From assembly GCA_038255255.1 (NCBI GenBank), contig JBBSLL010000007.1, positions 1-64,000 on the forward strand: a stretch of 64,000 nt of DNA, written 5' to 3'. A program made the position numbers and the translations under genes. Each line of letters starts with the position of its first letter. Position 1 is the first letter of the stretch. Source of the stretch: JBBQNY01 sp038255255. GTDB taxonomy: Bacteria; Pseudomonadota; Gammaproteobacteria; Xanthomonadales; Ahniellaceae. Shown one piece after another: positions 19,471 to 27,992 of the stretch. The notes below the pieces were generated by a model. That model had not been told where the DNA came from and ran no database searches. It worked only from the letters and a program-made list of their open reading frames with translations.

Positions 19471-21177
19471 ATGCGGCGCCTGATGATCGTTCCACTCCTG
19501 CTTGCCATGGCCGCCTGCAACCGCGAGCAGCCCGCGTCTGCGACGCGTGTCGCCACAACACCGAAACCCGCGCCCGCTTCGCTACACAAATTCTCTGCGG
19601 CGATCGATGCCACCGACTTCGCCGCGCACGTGCGCACGCTGTCTTCGGACGAATTCGAGGGCCGCGCGCCGGGGTCGATCGGCGAGCAAATGACCACAAC
19701 GTATCTCAAGGACCAGTTCGAGCGCCTCGGTCTCGCCCCCGGCAACAACGGCAGCTATTTCCAGCGCGTGCAGATGGTCGAGACCACCGCCCAGCCTGAT
19801 TCGACGATCAGCTTCGACGTGGGTGGGTCGAAGCAGAAGCTGGCGATCGGCACCGACGCGGTGCTGGGAACGCGCACCGCGCAAGGCAAGGTTTCGGTTT
19901 CGGCCAGCGAGCTTGTGTTCGTCGGCTACGGCGTCAACGCGCCGGAGGCCGGCTGGAACGACTACGAGGGCCTCGACGTCAAGGGCAAGACCGTGGTCAT
20001 GCTGATCAACGATCCGGGTTTCCTGCGCGGTGATCCCGAATTGTTCAAGGGTCGGGCGATGACCTACTACGGCCGCTGGACCTACAAGTTCGAGGAAGCG
20101 GCGCGCCAGGGTGCGTCCGGTGCGCTCATCGTGCACGACACCGGGCCGGCCTCCTACGGTTGGGACGTCGTCAAGACTTCCGGGTCGGGCCCGCAGTTCG
20201 ACCTGACGCCCACTGACGATCCCGAGCCGCGGCTGCAATTCCAGGGCTGGCTGTCCGACGCCGCGGCCACTGAGCTGTTCAAGGCGTCCGGCAAGGATCT
20301 CGCGGTACTAAAGCTGATGGCGGACACGCGCGGATTCGATGCGGTGCCGCTCGGAGCGACCGTGGACGTCGCGCTCAACAGCAGCATTGCATTCAAGGGC
20401 AGCGAGAACGTGGTCGCGGTCCTGCCGGGCGCAACGAAGGCCAGCGAAGCGGTGCTGTACATGGCTCACTGGGATCATCTCGGCAAGCATGCCGACCAGC
20501 CCGGCGACAACATCTACAACGGCGCCATCGACAACGCGACCGGCGTGGCCGGCGTGCTCGAGATCGCGGAGGCGTTCGTCGCGCAGCAACCGGCGCCGGC
20601 GCGCTCGGTGATCTTCCTCCTGCCGACGCTCGAGGAATCAGGCCTGCTCGGATCGCGCTACTTCGTCGCGCACCCGACCATGCCGCTCGCGGGTATCAAG
20701 GCGGTCATCAACATGGACTCGATGCAAGCAGGCGGGCGCACCGCCAACGTCGTGGTGGTAGGCCACGGGCAATCCAACCTCGAGGACGCGCTGGCCGAAG
20801 CCCTCACGCTGCAGCAGCGCGTGATCTCGCCGGAGGCCACGCCGGAGAAAGGGTCCTACTTCCGCTCCGATCATTTCAATTTCGCACGGCGCGGCGTGCC
20901 GGCGCTCTACGCCAACAGCGGCAACGACCTGCGCGAAGGCGGCCCGGGCGCGGGGGACGTGGCGGCGCAGGACTACACCGACAACCGGTATCACAAGCCT
21001 GGCGACGAATTCGACGCCAAGTGGACGTTCGAGGGAACGATGGAGGACCTGCAAGCGCTCTACGAGGTCGGCAGGCGCGTGGCTGCCGGCGAATTCGAGC
21101 CCGAGTGGCGCGCCGACAGCGAGTTCAAGGCCGGCGGCGACGCGCTGCGCGCGCAAGCGCCCGCCACCACCCCGTGA
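19471..21177 (+). CDS. M28-family zinc metallopeptidase lipoprotein
   Basis: A 568-residue exported aminopeptidase-type enzyme. The lipoprotein signal is MRRLMIVPLLLAMAAC with Cys16. A PA (protease-associated) domain lies at about 120-290. The M28 catalytic domain has the expected ligands in order: His and Asp in AHWDHLG and GAIDNATGVAG, the general base pair in LEESGLLG, Asp in NMDSM, and His in YHKPGDE near the C-terminus. It probably releases N-terminal residues from peptides in the periplasm or at the outer membrane. An ATG 54 nt upstream is in frame, but MRRLMIV gives the signal peptide. Confidence 0.92.
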   Translation: MRRLMIVPLLLAMAACNREQPASATRVATTPKPAPASLHKFSAAIDATDFAAHVRTLSSDEFEGRAPGSIGEQMTTTYLKDQFERLGLAPGNNGSYFQRVQMVETTAQPDSTISFDVGGSKQKLAIGTDAVLGTRTAQGKVSVSASELVFVGYGVNAPEAGWNDYEGLDVKGKTVVMLINDPGFLRGDPELFKGRAMTYYGRWTYKFEEAARQGASGALIVHDTGPASYGWDVVKTSGSGPQFDLTPTDDPEPRLQFQGWLSDAAATELFKASGKDLAVLKLMADTRGFDAVPLGATVDVALNSSIAFKGSENVVAVLPGATKASEAVLYMAHWDHLGKHADQPGDNIYNGAIDNATGVAGVLEIAEAFVAQQPAPARSVIFLLPTLEESGLLGSRYFVAHPTMPLAGIKAVINMDSMQAGGRTANVVVVGHGQSNLEDALAEALTLQQRVISPEATPEKGSYFRSDHFNFARRGVPALYANSGNDLREGGPGAGDVAAQDYTDNRYHKPGDEFDAKWTFEGTMEDLQALYEVGRRVAAGEFEPEWRADSEFKAGGDALRAQAPATTP

Positions 21178-21201
21178 GGCGGCACCTGTAGGAGATCCAG
21201 G

Positions 21202-22965
21202 TCAGGTGTGGAATTGCAGGCGGGCGAGTTCGGCGTAGAGGCCCGCTTGCGCGATAAGTTCTGCGTGCGTGCCGATGGCAACGATGCGGCCGTGGTCGAG
21301 CACCACGATTCGATCCGCTTTCAATACCGTGGCGAGCCGATGCGCAATGACCAGCGTGGTGCGCCCCTCCATCGCGTGTTCCAGCGCGAGCTGGATGGCG
21401 CGCTCCGAGTGCGCGTCGAGTGCGCTGGTGGCCTCATCCAGCAGCAGGATCGGCGCATCCTTGAGCAACGCGCGCGCGATGGCGACGCGCTGACGCTGCC
21501 CACCCGACAGGCGCGCGCCGTGCTCACCCAGGAAGGACTGGTAACCCTGCGGCAATCGCGAAAGGAATTCGTGCGCCTCGGCCTGCCGCGCCGCGTGTTC
21601 CACCGCGGCATCGTCGGCCTCGAGCCGCCCGTAGCGGATGTTGTCGAGCGCGTCGGCGCCGAAGATCACCGGATCCTGCGGCACCAGCGCGAGCTGGGCA
21701 CGCAACGCGACGGGATCCACCTCGCGCAGGTCGATGCCGTCGACGCGAATGGCGCCGGACTGCGGATCGAACATGCGCAGCAGCAAGCCGAGCACCGTGC
21801 TTTTGCCCGCGCCGCTCGGACCGACCAGTGCGATGGTCTCGCCCGGTTCGACGCGCAGCGAGAACTGCTCGATCGCCGCACTGTCCGGCCGCGACGGATA
21901 GCGGAATGTCACGTCGTCGAACTCGATGGCGCCAGACAATCGCGGAGGCAATGCGCGCGGCGCCGCGGGCGCCGCGATCGCCGGCTGCTCGTCGAGCAGC
22001 TGCTGCAGGCGTGCCATGCCGCCCGCAGCGCGCTGCACTTCGCTCCAGACTTCGGTGAGTGCGCCGACCGAGCCTGCGCCGATCATCGCGTACAACACGA
22101 ACTGGCCAAGCACGCCCGGCGTCATGTCGCCCGCGATCACGTCGCGCGCGCCGCTCCAGAGCACGGCGGTGATCGCGCCGAACACCAGCACGATGACCAC
22201 TGCGGTCAGCAAAGCCTGCAGTCGCACGCGTGCGCGCGCTGCGCCGAAGGCGCGGGTGACGGCATCGGCGAAGCGCGTGCTCTCGAACGACTCGCGCGCA
22301 AAGGACTTCACCGTCGCCATCGCATTGAGTGTTTCGCCCGCACGCGCCTGCGCGTCGGCGATGCGATCCTGGCTGACCTTCGAGCGGGTCTGCACCCGCC
22401 GCCCGAACAGCACGATCGGCAGGACGATGAGCGGGATGCCGATGGCCGCGAGCCCGGCAAGGCGCGGACTGGTCAGCGTCAGCGCCACGGCGCAACCGAT
22501 CAGGATCACCACGCTGCGCAGCGCGACCGATGCCGAGGATGCGACGACGGTGCGCAGCAGTTCCGTATCCGCCGACAGGCGCGACAGCAGCTCGCCGCTG
22601 CGCGTGGTTTCGAAGAACGAAAGGTCGAGGCGCATGAGGTGCGAGTACACACGCGCGCGCAGGTCCGCCACCACGCGCTCGCCCAGCAGGCTCACGAAGT
22701 AGAAGCGCGCCGCAGTGGCGAGCGCGAGCACCACCGCAACCCCGAGCAGACCGATGAACCAGCGGTCGATTTCGTCTGCAGCCTCGCCGCTGAAGCCGCG
22801 GTCGATGACGTAGCGCACTGCGACCGGCAGCGCCAACGTGGCTGACGACGACATCACCAGGGCACCAAGCCATGCGGCGATCAGGCCCGGATAGGCACGC
22901 AGGTAGCCGGACAATGCGCGCAGCGAAGTGAGGGCAACACGCGGTGCTTTGTCGGGCTCAGTCAT
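21202..22965 (-). CDS. ABC exporter, fused permease and ATPase (MsbA-like)
   Basis: A 587-residue half-transporter. Six transmembrane helices occupy about 20-310, with coupling-helix sequence FFETTRSGELLSRLSADTE (in pieces). The ATPase domain is at about 335-580: Walker A GPSGAGKST, Q-loop VPQDPVIF, signature LSGGQRQR, Walker B LLLDEATSALD, and switch His in IAHRLATV. It should function as a homodimer, exporting a lipid, drug or peptide. The arrangement resembles MsbA/LptB-unrelated multidrug or lipid exporters, but no substrate can be read. It is convergent with the M28 gene (24 nt between stops). Confidence 0.93.
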   Translation of the reverse strand: MTEPDKAPRVALTSLRALSGYLRAYPGLIAAWLGALVMSSSATLALPVAVRYVIDRGFSGEAADEIDRWFIGLLGVAVVLALATAARFYFVSLLGERVVADLRARVYSHLMRLDLSFFETTRSGELLSRLSADTELLRTVVASSASVALRSVVILIGCAVALTLTSPRLAGLAAIGIPLIVLPIVLFGRRVQTRSKVSQDRIADAQARAGETLNAMATVKSFARESFESTRFADAVTRAFGAARARVRLQALLTAVVIVLVFGAITAVLWSGARDVIAGDMTPGVLGQFVLYAMIGAGSVGALTEVWSEVQRAAGGMARLQQLLDEQPAIAAPAAPRALPPRLSGAIEFDDVTFRYPSRPDSAAIEQFSLRVEPGETIALVGPSGAGKSTVLGLLLRMFDPQSGAIRVDGIDLREVDPVALRAQLALVPQDPVIFGADALDNIRYGRLEADDAAVEHAARQAEAHEFLSRLPQGYQSFLGEHGARLSGGQRQRVAIARALLKDAPILLLDEATSALDAHSERAIQLALEHAMEGRTTLVIAHRLATVLKADRIVVLDHGRIVAIGTHAELIAQAGLYAELARLQFHT

Positions 22966-22974
22966 TGCGTTCTT

Positions 22975-23190
22975 CTATTTCTTCTCCTTCTCCCCGCGTG
23001 CGGGGAGAAGGTGCCGAAGGCGGATGAGGGGCGGCTTCAAACCATATCGCAACCCATTGCCCCTCACCCGCCCTGCGGGCACCCCACTCCGCGCCCCGGC
23101 CCAAGCGTTCCGCTTGTGCGTTCGTGGGGTGCGCAAGCCATGGCTTGCAAGCGCACCCACTCACCCCCGTTTCACGGGGAGAGGGAAGAA
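22975..23190. repeat. Intergenic GC-rich repeat element, CCCCTCACCC type
   Basis: The 232-nt gap before the ABC exporter gene has no gene but several palindromes. CTTCTCCCCGC/GCGGGGAGAAG occurs near 22986-23010 and CGCCCTGCGGG near 23070. CCCCTCACCC and ACGGGGAGAGGG motifs mark its ends. A related element is at 30813-30935. Such elements are frequent between genes of GC-rich Proteobacteria; their function here is unknown. Confidence 0.7.
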
Positions 23191-23197
23191 TTCGCGC

Positions 23198-24211
23198 TCA
23201 GCGCGACACCAGCTGTGGCTGGGGGGCCGAAGTCGCGGTTTGCCAGTGCGACTCGAGCGACTGCGCGAAGGCGCGGGGCTGTTCAATCATCGCCATGTGG
23301 CCGCACCCGTCCATCACTTTCACCGTGGGGGCCGGGCGGATGCGCGCGAAGGTATCGATAGACGAAGCGTCGAGGATCTGGTCGTCGCTGCACCAGAGCA
23401 CCGCCGTCGGCGACTCGATGCGATCGAGCTTCGCCTCGAGCTCGAAAGCGCGCGCGCCGCGACCGATCGAATCGAGGACGCGCGCGTTGAACGCGTGGCT
23501 CCTGCGGTTGCGCTCGAAGAGCACGTCGCGCAGCCGCGGCGGCAGGAACGGCGGCTTCGCGAAGAGTTCTCCCAGGAAAGCTTCGAACTCCGCCGGCGTG
23601 CGCGCGTTGAACGGAGTTTCGCCGCGCAGTACGCGCAGGGCGAACGCGTTGGGCTTGAACTGGACCCCGGAGCTGTCGATCAGCGCCAGCGATGCGACGC
23701 GCTCGGGATGCGTCGCCGCGAACACGCCCGCGATGTGGCCGCCCATCGAGTGCCCGACGAGATGCACCCGTGGGATCTTCTGCACCTGGAGAAATCGTTC
23801 GATGCGCGCGACCTGCGCATCGATACCGTAATCGGACTTGATGCGCCGCGAGGATTCGCCCCAACCCGGCAGGTCCGGCAGGATAATGCGGTGGTCCCCG
23901 CCGAGGCGCGCCGCCAGCGGAAGGAAGTTTTCCTTGCTGCCGGTGAAGCCGTGCAGCAGGAGCACTGGGGTCTCGGACACGGACGAAGCCGCATCGCGCT
24001 CGTAATAGACCCAGACGTGGTCGTCGACCAGCACGGCGTCGTACCGGACGTTCGCCTGCCATGCCTGGCGGGCGAATTCCGCGTCGAGCACCAGATCCGG
24101 GCGGAACGCGTAGAGCGCGGCCGTGCCCAGTACAACGAAACCGGCCAGCAGTCCCAACGAGCGCCAGGGACGACGCGGACGCGATACGGCAGTGCTTCGG
24201 GGTTTGTCCAT
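23198..24211 (-). CDS. Membrane-anchored alpha/beta hydrolase
   Basis: A 337-residue hydrolase with an N-terminal transmembrane anchor (about 18-38, LGLLAGFVVLGTAALYAF). The fold is classical: oxyanion motif LLHGFTGSKENF, nucleophile Ser in VGHSMGGH, acid in the SDDQILD region, and His in DGCGHMAMIEQP. It is closest in style to Moraxella/Psychrobacter lipase-3-like esterases. The substrate is probably a lipid or small ester at the periplasmic face; this is inference. It lies downstream of the repeat-filled gap and is divergent from the propeller lipoprotein gene. Confidence 0.88.
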   Translation of the reverse strand: MDKPRSTAVSRPRRPWRSLGLLAGFVVLGTAALYAFRPDLVLDAEFARQAWQANVRYDAVLVDDHVWVYYERDAASSVSETPVLLLHGFTGSKENFLPLAARLGGDHRIILPDLPGWGESSRRIKSDYGIDAQVARIERFLQVQKIPRVHLVGHSMGGHIAGVFAATHPERVASLALIDSSGVQFKPNAFALRVLRGETPFNARTPAEFEAFLGELFAKPPFLPPRLRDVLFERNRRSHAFNARVLDSIGRGARAFELEAKLDRIESPTAVLWCSDDQILDASSIDTFARIRPAPTVKVMDGCGHMAMIEQPRAFAQSLESHWQTATSAPQPQLVSR

Positions 24212-24363
24212 GGCGCCACTCTGAGCGCCCGGGTTGGAGCGAACAATCCAGATGCGCGTGCCGATGCACGGAGCGGTCGGCCGAGCGCGGAAGCGGGTTG
24301 CCGAGGCCCGGCGGGACGACTTTGGTTATGCTGCGCGCCATACTCATGTCCGAGACCGCGAAG

Positions 24364-27009
24364 ATGCGCACACGACCACTCCTCCGCGCGGCCCTGGCCA
24401 GTGCAGTCCTCGTCAGTTTCGGTGGCTGCGCGATGCAGTCGACGCGCGACAGCGCACAGAGCAGGCTCCTGGCGACCGGCGCCGATGTCGCCGCGACTCC
24501 GCAAGCGTGGTACGACCTCACGCCAGGGCAAACGCCCTCGGACGGAGACCTGCGCGCCGTGCAGGTGACGTATCCCACGGGCCGGTTTGAGCCGCAGTGG
24601 CTCGTCGAGTCGGCGCGCGTGGCGCGGGCCGTTCCGGCTGGCACGCCTCTCGGTTCGCAGGAGATGCGGGGTCACGCCAAATCCGTGCTCGGAGTCGGAG
24701 CGTTCACGCCGCTCGGCCCGCAGCCGCTGAATCCTGGCGTGAGCGCCGCGTCCGGTCGCGTCAACGCGGTCGTGGTCGATCCGGTGGACCCGACGGTCGC
24801 GTACTTCGGCTCCGATGGCGGCGGCGTCTGGAAGACCACCAATTGCTGCTCCGCAGACACGACATGGACGGTGAAGACCGACCTGCCCGAGATCGCCAAC
24901 ATCGCGATCGGCGACCTGCACATCGATCGCAACGACCGCAACACGATCTATGCGGGCACCGGCGACCTTCGCTACGGGTCATTCTCGTTCGGCGCTGCGG
25001 GCCTGCTCAAGAGCACCGACGCGGGTGAGACCTGGACCACGCTCGGCATGGACGTGTTCAACCCGTTTTACGGGCCAAGCGCTGGGCTGGGGTTTCCGCA
25101 GTACCAGGCGATCGGCAAAGTGGTCGTCGATCCGAACGACAGCGACAACATCATCGTCGGCACCAAGACGGGGCTCTTTCTGTCTTACGACGCCGGCCTC
25201 AACTGGACCGGGCCTTGCCTGACCAACGCGCACACTACGCAACGGCAGGACACCACCGGCCTGCTCGCGATCGATGCGGGCGCGACCACGACGCTGATCG
25301 CGGCTATCGGCACGCGCGGTGCGCCGACGCCGGTGCAGCCTGACCTCGATCGCAACGGCGCCAACGGCGTGTATCGCGCGCAACTGCCGACGAACGGTTG
25401 CCCGGTCGGCTGGGCACTGCTCAACGACAACTGGCCCGCAGGCACGGGCAACGGCGTCACCGCGGGCACCTCGAACGGCCGTATCGAAATTGCCGCAGCG
25501 CCCTCGGATCCGCAGGTGCTGTACGCGCAGATTTCCGACACGGTCCTCGCCAATGGCATCGTGGGCGTGTGGCGCTCCAGCGATCTCGGCACGACGTGGA
25601 CGCGGGTCGGTACCGACGCCGCGTACGCTGGCCAGGAAGGTTCGCAGATGTGGTACAACGCCGGCCTCACCGTCGACCCGATCAACTCGAACGTGGTGAT
25701 CGGCAGTGCGTTGAACCTGTTCCGATCACAGAACGGCGGCGCCAACTTCTCGCGCATCGGCGGCAGCAACATGCACGTCGATCACCACGCGCGCGCCTAC
25801 GTCAACAATGATCCGAACACGCTGCTCATCGGCAGCGACGGCGGCATGTGGCTCAGCACCAACGCGACGGCGGCCTCGCCCACGTTCGTCACGCTCAACA
25901 ATTCGATCAACACCATCGAGTTCTACTCGGGCGACATCACTGCCAACTTCGCGACGGCCACCAGCCGCGGTGCGAGCGGCGGTGCGCAGGACAACGGTTC
26001 CAACACCGTGCAGTGGCTGGGCGGCGTGGCTCCCGGTCCGTCGGCGTGGAACACGCGCCTCGGGGGCGACGGTATCTACTCGCGCATCGAGCCGGTGCTG
26101 GGCCAGCGCTGGTACCACTCGAGCCAGAACGGCAATCTGCGCGTGAGTCTCGCGGGGCCCGCGAGCGGCACCCAGGCCGCCGCCGCGCCAAGCGCGTGGG
26201 GTGGAGACGTACTGAGCTTCGTGATGCCGGTGGAACTCTATCGCTACGGCGTGCTCGACGCGCCGGACAGTGGCTGCACGAGCGCGCTCGGCTGCAGTCG
26301 CCTGCTGGGCGGCACCAACCGCGTGTGGGAAACCATCCTGGGCGCTGTGCCCGCCACGTCGTGGTACGCCAACAGTCCGAACCTCACCAAGGGCACGCTG
26401 GGCGTTCGATCCTTCATCAACCAGCTCGCGCACTCGGTCACCGATCCGCGCATCGTGATCGTCGGAACCAACGACGGCAACGTGCAGTACGGCTTTGGCC
26501 TGGGCGCCGGTGTCGCCAACACCGCATCGTGGGTCAACGTCACCGGCAGCAACGCCGTGCTGCCGAACCGGCCGATCATGGACGTGGCCACCGATCCCGT
26601 CGATCCGCGCGTCGGTTACGCCGCGGTCGGCGGCTTCGACCAGAACACGCCCGCGCAACCCGGGCATGTGTTCCAGGTCGCCTGCACCGGCAACTGTGCG
26701 TCGTTCGTCTGGACCGACAAGACCGGCAACCTGCCGAACATCCCCGCCAACTCGATCGTCGCCAATCCGCTCAACCGCGCGCAGGTATTCGCCGGCACCG
26801 ACTGGGGCCTCTACTACACCAACAACATCGATGCGACGCCACCGCAGTGGTTCCGCCATGAAGGCATGCCACACGCGATGGTGTGGGACATGGCGATCGA
26901 TCGCGGCTTCACCACGCTCGCCGTCTTCACCCGCTCGCGCGGCGCGTGGGTGTGGCCGCTGCCCGCCGCGCCCAACGTCGACGTCCTCTTCGAGAACGGC
27001 TTCGAGTAG
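24364..27009 (+). CDS. Large BNR/sortilin-type beta-propeller lipoprotein
   Basis: About 881 residues with a lipoprotein-like signal (RTRPLLRAALASAVLVSFGGC). The rest is made of Asp-box/BNR-style blades: SDGGGVWKTTN, GLLKSTDAGETWTTLG, GVWRSSDLGTTWTRVG, NLFRSQNGGANFSRIG. This is the pattern of sortilin/xyloglucanase-type propellers (probably two). No sialidase catalytic set is evident, so a binding or glycan-related role is possible but unproven. The C-terminus is NVDVLFENGFE, a tail shared with the propeller at 49776. Three ATGs compete (24328, 24346, 24364); I chose the last because it starts the signal peptide. The stop TAG is supplied by a GTAG repeat head. Confidence 0.82.
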   Translation: MRTRPLLRAALASAVLVSFGGCAMQSTRDSAQSRLLATGADVAATPQAWYDLTPGQTPSDGDLRAVQVTYPTGRFEPQWLVESARVARAVPAGTPLGSQEMRGHAKSVLGVGAFTPLGPQPLNPGVSAASGRVNAVVVDPVDPTVAYFGSDGGGVWKTTNCCSADTTWTVKTDLPEIANIAIGDLHIDRNDRNTIYAGTGDLRYGSFSFGAAGLLKSTDAGETWTTLGMDVFNPFYGPSAGLGFPQYQAIGKVVVDPNDSDNIIVGTKTGLFLSYDAGLNWTGPCLTNAHTTQRQDTTGLLAIDAGATTTLIAAIGTRGAPTPVQPDLDRNGANGVYRAQLPTNGCPVGWALLNDNWPAGTGNGVTAGTSNGRIEIAAAPSDPQVLYAQISDTVLANGIVGVWRSSDLGTTWTRVGTDAAYAGQEGSQMWYNAGLTVDPINSNVVIGSALNLFRSQNGGANFSRIGGSNMHVDHHARAYVNNDPNTLLIGSDGGMWLSTNATAASPTFVTLNNSINTIEFYSGDITANFATATSRGASGGAQDNGSNTVQWLGGVAPGPSAWNTRLGGDGIYSRIEPVLGQRWYHSSQNGNLRVSLAGPASGTQAAAAPSAWGGDVLSFVMPVELYRYGVLDAPDSGCTSALGCSRLLGGTNRVWETILGAVPATSWYANSPNLTKGTLGVRSFINQLAHSVTDPRIVIVGTNDGNVQYGFGLGAGVANTASWVNVTGSNAVLPNRPIMDVATDPVDPRVGYAAVGGFDQNTPAQPGHVFQVACTGNCASFVWTDKTGNLPNIPANSIVANPLNRAQVFAGTDWGLYYTNNIDATPPQWFRHEGMPHAMVWDMAIDRGFTTLAVFTRSRGAWVWPLPAAPNVDVLFENGFE

Positions 27010-27093
27010 GTCAGGTCGGCTTGCCGACCTGACGCCAGGCTGCGATGAATGTTTTTGTCAGGTCGCTTCGCGACCTGACCTACGACGGCGAAG
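26941..27093 (+). repeat. Direct duplication, copy A
   Basis: A 153-bp segment covering the last 23 codons and stop of the propeller gene plus 84 nt beyond, including a REPIN. It recurs at 27788-27940 with three mismatches, all at third codon positions and all synonymous (Ala, Pro, Leu). The non-coding part is identical. The pair flanks the small lipoprotein gene at 27279. Confidence 0.95.
27006..27083. repeat. REPIN copy 1 (GTAG-headed palindrome pair)
   Basis: Reads GTAG, then palindrome GTCAGGTCGGC-TT-GCCGACCTGAC (27010-27033), a 23-nt spacer, palindrome GTCAGGTCGC-TTC-GCGACCTGAC (27057-27079), then CTAC. This is an inverted pair of REP units with GTAG heads pointing outwards, the form mobilised by RAYT transposases in related genera. 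The leading GTAG overlaps the stop codon of the propeller gene. Confidence 0.9.
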
Positions 27094-27278
27094 TAACGCT
27101 TCGTCACATTCGAATCCCGAAGCGGATTTGTGTGAGTCGCCGCCGAGGGCTCGACTAGACTCGCGACACCCGGGTGGCAGTCGCGAGTCGGGAGCCCTGG
27201 GGGGCTCGCCGATGCGCGGTAGTGCGAATGCCATGCGGCCATCGCTGCTTTCCTTCGCACCACTCTCAAGGGGATTCC

Positions 27279-27755
27279 ATGTCACTTCCAGTTCGCACGT
27301 CCGCGATCGCGGGCGCGTGTGTTGCCATGCTCTTCGCATCCGGTTGCGCCACCATCACGCGCGGCTCCACCCAGACATGGACTGTCGAAAGCACGCCGAT
27401 TGGCGCCACGGCGTCGCTTTCCAACGGCGAGCGGTGTGAGACGCCCTGCACGCTCACGTTGAAGCGCAAGCATCCGATCGCGGTCCAGATCTGCAAGCCG
27501 GGCTTCGCGCCGGTCAACACGTCGGTGCAGAGTGCGATGTCGGGCCAGGGCGGCGCCGCGATGGCGGGCAACGTGCTCGTTGGCGGACTTATTGGCGCGG
27601 GCATCGATGCAGGCAGCGGTGCGGGCAAGGACCTCAAACCGAACCCCCTGCAAGTGGTCCTCGTTGCGGCAGATCCGGGCTGCACTGATCCGGCCTTTCC
27701 GTCCGTACCGAAGTCGGGCCAGACCCCCGATCAGTACTTCAAGGGCAACAAGTAG
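27279..27755 (+). CDS. Small PEGA-like lipoprotein
   Basis: A 158-residue lipoprotein with signal SAIAGACVAMLFASGC. The mature part opens with a beta-rich stretch (TWTVESTPIGATASLSNGERCETPCTLTL in pieces), matching a PEGA-style repeat with a Cys pair (CETPC). A glycine-zipper-like segment follows (GGAAMAGNVLVGGLIGAGIDAGSGAG), then a short polar tail. Such proteins are surface or periplasmic; no function is established. AAGGGG lies 5 nt before the ATG. The gene is bracketed by the two copies of the 153-bp duplication. Confidence 0.8.
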   Translation: MSLPVRTSAIAGACVAMLFASGCATITRGSTQTWTVESTPIGATASLSNGERCETPCTLTLKRKHPIAVQICKPGFAPVNTSVQSAMSGQGGAAMAGNVLVGGLIGAGIDAGSGAGKDLKPNPLQVVLVAADPGCTDPAFPSVPKSGQTPDQYFKGNK

Positions 27756-27787
27756 CCACGAAGCATCACGATTCAAACAAGCGAACG

Positions 27788-27856
27788 GGCGCCTGGGTGT
27801 GGCCGCTGCCCGCCGCGCCAAACGTCGACGTCCTATTCGAGAACGGCTTCGAGTAG
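27788..27856 (+). pseudogene. Orphan 3' end of a propeller-lipoprotein paralogue
   Basis: An in-frame fragment reading GAWVWPLPAAPNVDVLFENGFE then stop, the same 22 residues as the end of the gene at 24364, but with no gene in front of it. All three base differences are synonymous third positions (GCG/GCC, CCC/CCA, CTC/CTA). This suggests it diverged as a coding sequence before losing its 5' part (inference). It is followed by the same REPIN. Confidence 0.75.
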
Positions 27857-27930
27857 GTCAGGTCGGCTTGCCGACCTGACGCCAGGCTGCGATGAATGTT
27901 TTTGTCAGGTCGCTTCGCGACCTGACCTAC
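27853..27930. repeat. REPIN copy 2
   Basis: Identical to the REPIN at 27006-27083: GTAG head, palindromes at 27857-27880 and 27904-27926, CTAC tail. It is part of duplication copy B. Confidence 0.9.
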
Positions 27931-27956
27931 GACGGCGAAGATCGCATCGGTCCGAT

Positions 27957-27984
27957 GTAGGTCAGGTCGGCTCGCCGACCTGAC
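27957..27984. repeat. Single REP unit of the same family
   Basis: GTAG followed by GTCAGGTCGGC-TC-GCCGACCTGAC (27961-27984), without an inverted partner. It ends 8 nt before the stop of the M1 peptidase gene, so it forms a stem at the 3' end of that transcript. Confidence 0.88.
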
Positions 27985-27992
27985 GCCGGCCC

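Larger units (their letters stand above)
27788..27940 (+). repeat. Direct duplication, copy B
   Basis: Second copy of the 153-bp segment at 26941-27093, offset by 847 bp. Similarity begins abruptly at GGCGC (27788) and stops after GGCGAAG (27940). Sequence outside these limits is unrelated. Confidence 0.95.

Noticed and set aside
21208..22845. Plus-strand frame of 545 codons over the ABC exporter
   Set aside because: It is antisense to a gene with full Walker and signature motifs; no recognised domain.
24364..27009. Propeller lipoprotein as an active sialidase
   Set aside because: BNR boxes are present, but I see no Arg triad or Tyr/Glu catalytic pair characteristic of sialidases.
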